This document shows, one piece after another, positions 7,087-13,133 of a DNA stretch of 25,276 bases (positions are counted from its first letter, which is position 1; each line of letters opens with the position of its first letter). The notes under the pieces were generated by a model. It was not told where the DNA came from and did no database searches. It saw nothing but the letters and a program-made list of their open reading frames with translations. Position numbers and translations under genes: made by a program. Origin of the DNA: a virus; the IMG/VR virus record IMGVR_UViG_3300021963_000602, positions 1 through 25,276 of that record. One strand, 5' to 3'.

Positions 7087-7682
7087 TATGACCTCCGCAA
7101 TTCAGAAGGAAAACCAAGATTAGGGCGTCTATCAAAACGATAATTTGTATTTGGGCCGGTTATATCAACATAATGCAACATGAACTGAATATTCATTTGG
7201 TCACGCTTAAAAGTGTCGCGCCAATGTTTTGTTTCACATCCTTTATATACAACCGCATCTCCAGGATTAAGCGTATACGAACACGGTTCGTTATCTTTAT
7301 AGTGCATCCATATAGGAGATGGACGACCTTTTGAAGCAACATTGATTGTTACGCTAATTTCACATGACGGACGATCAACATGCGGTTTAAGTTCTTCCCC
7401 AGGTTGATAAATACGCGTATAAGAATAAGTTGGGTAAAGTTGTTTTCCGCACACTTCAGATACTAAAGGCATACTGCTTAATAATACTGTTTCAATTAAC
7501 GGGTCGGCGTAATAAGCAAATTCAGTTGTGAAGTCTTTTGATTCAGCCTGCCATTCTTGCCTACGGAGCTTGTTTTCTAGGTATATTGAAATTGTTTGTG
7601 TTGTTATTGAATCTAAAAACTCTTGCACCAACACACATCCAAATCTTTCAAATTGTTCTGAGTTTGTAATTGTTTCAATCAT
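7086..7682 (-). CDS. 2OG-Fe(II) oxygenase-like protein, HxD type
   Basis: ATG at 7682 overlaps the previous gene's end by eight bases and gives 198 residues. Metal-site candidates are His101 and Asp103 in ELKPHVDRPS and His153 in ETKHWRDTF. These sit in the usual double-stranded beta-helix order with LNPGDAVVY between them. Such enzymes use 2-oxoglutarate, O2 and Fe(II) to hydroxylate protein, sugar or small-molecule targets. The conserved basic 2OG-binding residue expected about ten positions after the distal His is not certain (Lys159 or Arg160). The C-terminal tail after residue 175 (RFDRRPNLGFPSELRRS) is extra. This is the last of four adjacent oxygenases; the substrate is unknown. Confidence 0.8.
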   Translation of the reverse strand: MIETITNSEQFERFGCVLVQEFLDSITTQTISIYLENKLRRQEWQAESKDFTTEFAYYADPLIETVLLSSMPLVSEVCGKQLYPTYSYTRIYQPGEELKPHVDRPSCEISVTINVASKGRPSPIWMHYKDNEPCSYTLNPGDAVVYKGCETKHWRDTFKRDQMNIQFMLHYVDITGPNTNYRFDRRPNLGFPSELRRS

Positions 7683-8271
7683 AATAAAACCACCCAGTAA
7701 CAATATATTTTGAACGATCCCCAAGCACAGTATTGCCTCTATGGGTGTGAGTAAACGAAGCGGGCCATAAGATCATCTGGTTTTTCGTAGGGCTAAACCT
7801 CTGTCTTTGATACAAAAACTCGGTTTCACCGCCTTCTTCTGAGGCCAAGGTATTGAGATACAACATATATACAAGCACTCGGCCTGCATGGTCTCCGCTT
7901 CCTTGCTCCCCGTGCCACACATGGTAACCGCCCCCTGGAGGGGTACGCTGCATTTTCATAACATTAGCGCGAATTTTTCCGTCTTGAAGGCTTGAAAATT
8001 TTTGCGTGTACTCGTCATAGCAAGCTTGTAAACCATCAAAAAACATAGGGACGATGCGTTTATCTTCAAAATCTTGAGTATTTTGCCCGCGTAAATCTAA
8101 ACCAATTTGATAATCATTTTTAACCTTTTCAGGTGCTTTTTCTGATTGCCAACGGTTTGCACCTGCGCTGTCTTTTTCAAGACGATCAAACTCATTGATT
8201 AGATGCTGGCAATACCCTTCTGGATAAACATCGTTGTAAACGCCAATAAATCCGTTGTACTCAATGTTCAT
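7675..8271 (-). CDS. 2OG-Fe(II) oxygenase, prolyl-4-hydroxylase-like, HxE variant
   Basis: The start is ATG 8271, which overlaps the previous TGA (ATGA), giving 198 residues; a longer reading to 8295 would run into the upstream gene. The core resembles phage and bacterial P4H-like dioxygenases: MQRTPPGGGYHVWHGEQGSG, then LYLNT, GGETEFLYQ, FSPTKNQMILWPASFTHTHR and KYIVTGWFYYD. Predicted iron ligands are His120, Glu122 (where Asp is usual) and His175, with Lys188 as the 2OG contact. The family hydroxylates proline or other residues in proteins; the target here is unknown. Neighbouring collagen-like and glycine-rich fibres make a virion substrate conceivable. Confidence 0.86.
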   Translation of the reverse strand: MNIEYNGFIGVYNDVYPEGYCQHLINEFDRLEKDSAGANRWQSEKAPEKVKNDYQIGLDLRGQNTQDFEDKRIVPMFFDGLQACYDEYTQKFSSLQDGKIRANVMKMQRTPPGGGYHVWHGEQGSGDHAGRVLVYMLYLNTLASEEGGETEFLYQRQRFSPTKNQMILWPASFTHTHRGNTVLGDRSKYIVTGWFYYD

Positions 8272-8855
8272 CGAAATGCTGGTCCTGAAAGCCATGCCAC
8301 AAGACTTTGCCTACTACCTTGTGTTACAGGTGTTACTTGATGAAGTGTATAAGAAGGAAACACCGAAATAAGCCCCCGCTGTTTTCGTACGTTTACAGGA
8401 TTTCCTCCCGTTAAAACTTGAAGATTACCGCCTTCATACTGCGCTGGATCTGTTAACTGAAGTACCGCTGAAAGTTTTCTGCTTACGCTGCGCTTACCAC
8501 CATAGTCTTGATGCCAGCCGTACATACCATTCTCAGATTGGTCGTAATTTGTAAGCTGGAGTGCCTCACCAAAGCCTGTGAGGTCAAACCTATAAAACTG
8601 CGAGTTAAGAGATGAGATAACATGAGCTAATTTGTCAAATACCCAACGCGTTTCGTCAGTGCAGCCTATCCATGAAATATGAGAACGTCTAATTTTGGCT
8701 AAATGCTCTGCATCAGGATTGCCCCCGACTTGCGCTCTTTGGTCTGCCTTAATTGCTCGCTCTTGCAACCAATCAAGCTCTTTGTCGTTGAACGCACCTT
8801 CCCACCACACAAAAGGTTCTATTGGTTCTGCATAAGGAGTCAACATGTACTGCAT
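8268..8855 (-). CDS. PKHD-type 2OG-Fe(II) hydroxylase
   Basis: This 195-residue protein has the textbook layout of a PKHD-type (PiuC-like) hydroxylase. His115 and Asp117 lie in MYGWHQDYGG, followed by RKLSAVLQLTDPAQYEGGNL, then His172 in SYTLHQVTPV and Arg182 in QGSRQSLVAWLSGP. All metal and 2OG residues are intact, so it should be active. ATG 8855 has an AGGGA-like ribosome site and overlaps the upstream gene by 16 bases. Members of this family are frequent in aquatic phages but their substrates are not established. It sits in a run of four oxygenase-like genes. Confidence 0.92.
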   Translation of the reverse strand: MQYMLTPYAEPIEPFVWWEGAFNDKELDWLQERAIKADQRAQVGGNPDAEHLAKIRRSHISWIGCTDETRWVFDKLAHVISSLNSQFYRFDLTGFGEALQLTNYDQSENGMYGWHQDYGGKRSVSRKLSAVLQLTDPAQYEGGNLQVLTGGNPVNVRKQRGLISVFPSYTLHQVTPVTQGSRQSLVAWLSGPAFR

Positions 8856-9439
8856 TGTCTGTCCCTATGCGAAATAATAAAGTGAATACATCTTGTTGGA
8901 GACTGCGCGTTTCCATTGCTTAACTGATGCTGCATCCATGAATTGCTAAACAACACCGTTCCTGGAGCAACATTATTAAAGTGAATTGACCCTGTTGCAT
9001 TGCTTACTTCACCAGTATTCTCGTAGTCTAATTCTGACATTGCTTTATTTGAACGGGTGTCATAGTAGATTGGGTAAGCTCCATTTTCCGGCGTTTCTAA
9101 AAACATCCATCCACATATCTGACTGTTTTTATGCACATGAACATTTGTGCCCGCATTTTTTTGCAATTCTTGCGCCCACAAACCCTGAAAATAAAAATCA
9201 TATTTTGCAGTGATGTACCCTTGACCTCTTAAAATATCAACTGCGGAACACAAAAGATATTGCATCAAATTTTGCATTCTTATGTCAGAGCCAAGGTGCC
9301 CGGACTGAATAAAAGAAAATATTGCGTCCTGTCGAACTTTATCAAGCTCAGACATACAGACCGGCAAAATTTCTTCAATCAGGTCAGGGCGCTCATCTCG
9401 ATACACAATCGCCGGAAAATACGCAAACCCTTGCATCAT
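8840..9439 (-). CDS. Putative 2OG-Fe(II) oxygenase, TIGR02466-like
   Basis: This 199-residue product resembles the TIGR02466 family of putative 2OG-Fe(II) oxygenases. It has His101-x-His103 in NVHVHKNSQICGWMFLETPE, YYDTR near residue 125, VAPGTVLFSNSWMQHQLSNG with His171, and Arg183 in PTRCIHFIIS. The family typically shows HxH rather than HxD, so which residue supplies the acidic ligand is unclear. ATG 9439 overlaps the stop of the small coiled-coil gene (ATGATG). The N-terminal 80 residues are helical. It ends in RDRQCSTC. It is the first gene of the four-oxygenase run. Confidence 0.82.
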   Translation of the reverse strand: MMQGFAYFPAIVYRDERPDLIEEILPVCMSELDKVRQDAIFSFIQSGHLGSDIRMQNLMQYLLCSAVDILRGQGYITAKYDFYFQGLWAQELQKNAGTNVHVHKNSQICGWMFLETPENGAYPIYYDTRSNKAMSELDYENTGEVSNATGSIHFNNVAPGTVLFSNSWMQHQLSNGNAQSPTRCIHFIISHRDRQCSTC

Positions 9440-9669
9440 GAATTAATATACGTCACAAGTGTTTGAGCAAAAGCCTGAATATCAGCCGCTGATACATCAC
9501 GAGAATCTACAGGTTTGCTACGAGCGTTTTCAATCAAGGTCTCTTTCGCCAAACGAACTACCTCAAATTTTGCACGGACTGCTTCGGCCTGCATTTGATT
9601 GGCATGTCGTGCGTTTTCTACGGCCAACTGAATATCCACTTGTGCTTGCTGTTCTGCGGTTAAAGCCAT
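9436..9669 (-). CDS. Small coiled-coil protein next to fibre gene
   Basis: The product is 77 residues from ATG 9669, chosen because AGGAG lies eight bases upstream; the ATG at 9675 would be only two bases from that site. The sequence is nearly all helix (ALTAEQQAQVDIQLAVENAR, then KFEVVRLAKETLIENARSKP). It ends with AFAQTLVTYINS. I do not recognise a named family. Position between a short fibre and the oxygenases suggests a fibre accessory or chaperone. Confidence 0.65.
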   Translation of the reverse strand: MALTAEQQAQVDIQLAVENARHANQMQAEAVRAKFEVVRLAKETLIENARSKPVDSRDVSAADIQAFAQTLVTYINS

Positions 9670-9683
9670 TTTCATTACTCCTA

Positions 9684-10400
9684 TTAAGCTGTCATATTCT
9701 TCATGGCAATATTGCCATAATACGTTGTTCCCCCATCAGGGGTAAAGAAAACCCAAATATCAATAGCATTTGCTGCGGTTGAACGTGATAGTGACGCAGC
9801 TCCACCGGGAAACTTAAACGAACCTCCAGACCATGCGACTGTGCGTCCTGCGGTTCCGTCATTTGTAAGTATAAGTGTAAACGATGATGACCCAGAAGAT
9901 ACCGGGTATCGCAACGTAATCGTAGCGTTGCCTGTAAGTGTCGCTGTAAACACACCGCCGCTAACCACATCAAGATTGATTGCAGTACCTGTATTGCCCA
10001 GAGCTACAACTGTGTCGGCATAACCAATGGCTTTGATGTAAGTGCCAGAAGTTACGGCGGCAGAAGTAGCTAACAGGCTTGACGAGGAAATGGCTGTGCC
10101 TGCACCGCCGCCAAGCAAAACATTATTGGCCGCTAAAGTGCCCGATTGAGAGACTAGACCGCCCGTCTTATTAAGCTCTGAACCAAGTGCCGTTGCTACT
10201 AATCCGCCGGTTGTCGTGTCCGTGCCTAGTCGAGCGCCAATCAACTGAATAGCTGGGGTTCCGGCGTTATCCTTGTAAAAAAGGCGTCCGTCGTTATAAT
10301 TAATTGCAAGCTCGCCTGCATTAATATTGGCCGCCGTTGGCGCTGCTGAAGCAGTTGAGCTTCTGTAAAGCTGAATCGGCGTGTAATTGGTTGCTGGCAT
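9684..10400 (-). CDS. Short tail fibre-like protein
   Basis: This 238-residue protein opens with YTPIQLYRSSTASAAPTAAN and GELAINYNDGRLFYKDNAG, the typical opening of phage fibre repeats in which a virion-proximal motif is followed by a beta-stalk. The rest is Gly/Thr/Ala-rich. A C-terminal beta-sandwich follows, from about residue 145 (ATLTGNATITLRYPV, FTLILTNDGTAGRTVAWSGG, WVFFTPDGGTTYYG). GGAG six bases upstream supports the ATG. It lies between the sugar-transfer genes and the oxygenases, so it belongs to the fibre module. Whether it is a separate appendage or joins the collagen-like fibre cannot be told. Confidence 0.78.
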   Translation of the reverse strand: MPATNYTPIQLYRSSTASAAPTAANINAGELAINYNDGRLFYKDNAGTPAIQLIGARLGTDTTTGGLVATALGSELNKTGGLVSQSGTLAANNVLLGGGAGTAISSSSLLATSAAVTSGTYIKAIGYADTVVALGNTGTAINLDVVSGGVFTATLTGNATITLRYPVSSGSSSFTLILTNDGTAGRTVAWSGGSFKFPGGAASLSRSTAANAIDIWVFFTPDGGTTYYGNIAMKNMTA

Positions 10401-10427
10401 GTCTATCTCCGCGAAACGATCATCATT

Positions 10428-10886
10428 TTAAGCCGCCTTGTCTAAGTGCAAAAGCCCTGTCAGAGCTTCTAAAACGACTTCTGGCGCGACAAATTTACTG
10501 GGGTCATGCTCATAGCACTCCCACCACAAAAACTGATTCTGAGCGAGATTGGCTCGATCCTTAAGCAGGTTGATGTTCTCTGGGTGGCCAAAGATCTGCG
10601 GGTCCGATACCGACCAAAGCACGATGCCTGGCCTGCCCTCATCCCACCCTAAATGCTGCATGAAGCTATCGCACGCAATCCATGTCGTGCATTGCCTCAC
10701 TAACTGACGCAGCGCTTGAATCGGCAGGTTCTTGCGAAAGTCTGGCACGAGTTGCTGCTCACCCTCAACACCCACCTGAATAACCGGATTAGGCAAATGC
10801 GGGATCAGCGCTTCCCAGAACGGATAGTCCTTGGGATTGCGCTTACCGTTATTAAGCTTCTTAGCAAAGGGCGCTATCAAAATCAT
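10428..10886 (-). CDS. GT9 heptosyltransferase-like C-terminal domain, separate gene
   Basis: ATG 10886 overlaps the preceding TGA (ATGA) and gives 152 residues; a reading from 10928 would overlap the upstream coding end without its own signal. The sequence starts MILIAPFAKKLNNGKRNPKD and continues with YPFWEALIPHL, CDSFMQHLGW (72-81) and IFGHPENINLL (98-108). This resembles the nucleotide-sugar-binding half of family 9 (ADP-heptose:LPS heptosyltransferase-like) GT-B enzymes, with the D-SF-QH motif and the FGHP-N region. The N-terminal half is missing here, but a matching segment ends the upstream gene. It probably works with that product; substrate unknown. Confidence 0.75.
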   Translation of the reverse strand: MILIAPFAKKLNNGKRNPKDYPFWEALIPHLPNPVIQVGVEGEQQLVPDFRKNLPIQALRQLVRQCTTWIACDSFMQHLGWDEGRPGIVLWSVSDPQIFGHPENINLLKDRANLAQNQFLWWECYEHDPSKFVAPEVVLEALTGLLHLDKAA

Positions 10887-11851
10887 AGGTACATCTTCCT
10901 GTAAGCACCTTCCAAGCTTGTCTTCCACTTCCAGCGGTCCATCTTGGCATAGATGTTATACATTTCGATGTCGCCAAATAAGTCTCTGGCCTCAGCAATC
11001 GACCTGCAGGGAAGAATCTCAGGATAGCAGCCAAACACCAACGGGTTCTTAATCTCTGGCAAGACATGCGTAAACACAATGTGATCACCCATACCGTTGT
11101 TGAGAACCACAATCGTATGATCTTTGTGCGCTAGCATGTTGCGAAAAATTTGCTCATCATGCGCAAACATCTCTTGTTTATCTTCCATGCGAATACCGCC
11201 AGACGGCGCTTTAAGGTGCCAGGTTACTGCATTAGGCACCACTAATAAGTCATAGCCCTTTTGCTTTAAGCCAAAGCTGAAAAGCGTTTCCTCGCGGTGA
11301 GCTACCCGAGACAGGCCTAGGTTGTAGTCATAAATCCCTGCGCGGTACAGGAAGCTGCAGTGCAAGTGGTCTACATGCTTGACCTTCTTGATGCGCTGCC
11401 ATTGCGGATGTGGCTCGTGGTCAATCGCATCGATCTTGCCGGTAGGATTGGCTTCTTCAAAGTAATTGGGTGGCATAAGCACTGAGCCGCCCACACCGCC
11501 AATCATCGGGCCTGTATGCGCTAGCAAGACCTCAAGCACGTTTGGCTCAGGAATGGCGTCATCATCCACGCGCCACACCCAATCAAAGCCCATGCAGTTG
11601 GCCATTTGATGGTTGTGATGCTGGCCCTTCTTGCCGGCCCAAAGCCACTCCCAAGCAATCTGCTTGGCATCCATCATCCAATACAAGTTCTTGTATATCG
11701 GATCGCTACGCAGGTCTTGATTCTCGTCGTTATCATCAAAGATCACGATCTTGTCTGGCTTGCGGGTTTGGTTCATCACCGCCTGCAAAGCCAAAGGCAG
11801 CGTCGTATGTGACCGCCCCCTGGTAGAGACTGAGCACAAAACGCTAGGCAT
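10883..11851 (-). CDS. GT2-like glycosyltransferase with a GT9 N-terminal-like tail
   Basis: ATG 11851 overlaps the previous stop and gives 322 residues; the longer reading would use a TTG. Residues 1-240 are a GT-A fold, family 2-like: SVLCSVSTRGRSHTTLPLAL, IVIFDDND, the metal-binding RVDDDAIPEPN (Asp96-98), then REETLFSFGLKQKGYDLLVV and an NAVTWH acceptor-side motif. From about 244 the sequence changes to DHTIVVLNNGMGDHIVFTHV, which resembles the N-terminal Rossmann start of family 9 glycosyltransferases. The next gene supplies a matching C-terminal half through an ATGA overlap. It likely transfers one or two sugars to a fibre or glycan; donor and acceptor are unknown. Confidence 0.82.
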   Translation of the reverse strand: MPSVLCSVSTRGRSHTTLPLALQAVMNQTRKPDKIVIFDDNDENQDLRSDPIYKNLYWMMDAKQIAWEWLWAGKKGQHHNHQMANCMGFDWVWRVDDDAIPEPNVLEVLLAHTGPMIGGVGGSVLMPPNYFEEANPTGKIDAIDHEPHPQWQRIKKVKHVDHLHCSFLYRAGIYDYNLGLSRVAHREETLFSFGLKQKGYDLLVVPNAVTWHLKAPSGGIRMEDKQEMFAHDEQIFRNMLAHKDHTIVVLNNGMGDHIVFTHVLPEIKNPLVFGCYPEILPCRSIAEARDLFGDIEMYNIYAKMDRWKWKTSLEGAYRKMYL

Positions 11852-13133
11852 GCCAGCGTCCAATCAGCAAGTTGAGCCTGTTTTGATCGTCAATCGGTTT
11901 AGGCACGGCTGAGATGTTGCCTTGCTCGTCAATATAGTTGAACTCAAAGCCAGGGAAGTGCGACTCATTCAAGCCATGCAATTTGTGATGCGGACCCCAA
12001 AAGCCTACCGGCTCATTCATGGGTACGGTAAAGAGCAAGGTCTTGCAGTGCTGCTTGAGCTTTTGCAAGACTTCCAAGCCGTTATCAAGGTGCTCAATGA
12101 CCTCAAAGGCGATGATTGTGTCGTACTGCTGCAGGTCATACTTGTTAATGTCGGCATGCACAAACTGCGCCTTGGCACTCCAGCCCTGCTCCTTGGCCAC
12201 ATCCACAATGATTGGATCGTAATCAAGGCCTGTGTATTCCACACCTTCAGGCATGAACTGCACGCCATAACCGCTTGAGCAGCCAAGCTCAAACACACTC
12301 TTGCCCCTCACATGCTGCGCTGCCCACTGATACCGCGTCACTTCCCGCGGGAAGACCGGGTCGCCCTTCAGAAAAACAGCACGCTCCCAATAGTTTGATA
12401 AGCGCCAGCGATACCAGTCCGGGTTGAACTTCTTGGCAAGCTTGAGCGAGTTGCGCAGGAACACGTCGTTGTAATCAGGCACAAGCGACGTATCAAGCAT
12501 CGTGCCCTCGCCCTTGTGATAGATCGGAAACGCGCCCGTAAACTGGTTGCCGCTCCACTCCTTGGGCGAGCATTCATGCACCTCAAAACCTGCCATCTCA
12601 GCCTGAATGCAGAATTCGGTATCTTCACCGCCGCCAACGCCGTATTCGGTATTCAATAACCCAATCCGGTTAAATACACTACGCCTGATCATCACGCAAA
12701 AGAACACCGCAAAGTCACGGCCTGCAGGCTCTGATGGCCCCTTGATCACGCAGGAAATGCCGCACTTCTCGTGATGCGCAAATGGCTGGTTGAGCATGTC
12801 CATCCACTGGCTTTTATTCTGCGGCAACAGGACTGTGTCGTTGTTGAGCAGTACGATGCGATCTGTGCGCGTGGCGACAATCCCTGCATTGCATGCACCT
12901 GAATAGCCTAGCGGCTGATCATTCCAGACAACCTTGATGTGTTTATCAAAGCCAATGCTTGCAAAGCGAGTCGATAGTTCTTGCAGGTAAGCCTGTGTGC
13001 CATCTGTGCAGCCGTTGGCCGAAATGACCAACTCAACATCGGCCATGTCGGTGTACTTGAAGATAGACTCAAGACAGGGCTTGAGCAGATCCTCGCAATG
13101 ATTGTAGGTCGGAATAACAATGCTGTATTTCAT
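11844..13133 (-). CDS. GT2 glycosyltransferase / SAM methyltransferase fusion
   Basis: The 429-residue product has two domains. Residues 1-245 are a family 2 glycosyltransferase: YSIVIPTYNHCEDLLKPCLE, LVISANGCTDGT, the metal-site NND at 97-99 and GVGGGEDTEFCIQAEMAGF at 165-183. Residues 265-429 are a class I methyltransferase: SVFELGCSSGYG (SAM motif I, 279-290), YTGLDYDP, then IIAFEVIEHLDNGLEVLQKL and LLFTVPMNEP. The pairing suggests addition of a sugar that is then methylated, as in O-methylated surface glycans. It begins directly at the collagen-like fibre's stop (shared base), which suggests the fibre may be the acceptor. The acceptor is inference. Confidence 0.88.
   Translation of the reverse strand: MKYSIVIPTYNHCEDLLKPCLESIFKYTDMADVELVISANGCTDGTQAYLQELSTRFASIGFDKHIKVVWNDQPLGYSGACNAGIVATRTDRIVLLNNDTVLLPQNKSQWMDMLNQPFAHHEKCGISCVIKGPSEPAGRDFAVFFCVMIRRSVFNRIGLLNTEYGVGGGEDTEFCIQAEMAGFEVHECSPKEWSGNQFTGAFPIYHKGEGTMLDTSLVPDYNDVFLRNSLKLAKKFNPDWYRWRLSNYWERAVFLKGDPVFPREVTRYQWAAQHVRGKSVFELGCSSGYGVQFMPEGVEYTGLDYDPIIVDVAKEQGWSAKAQFVHADINKYDLQQYDTIIAFEVIEHLDNGLEVLQKLKQHCKTLLFTVPMNEPVGFWGPHHKLHGLNESHFPGFEFNYIDEQGNISAVPKPIDDQNRLNLLIGRWHA

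Noticed and set aside
6121-10400. A diversity-generating retroelement acting on a fibre or adhesin gene
   Set aside because: No reverse transcriptase, template repeat or C-type lectin variable region with the expected ending was seen in the window.
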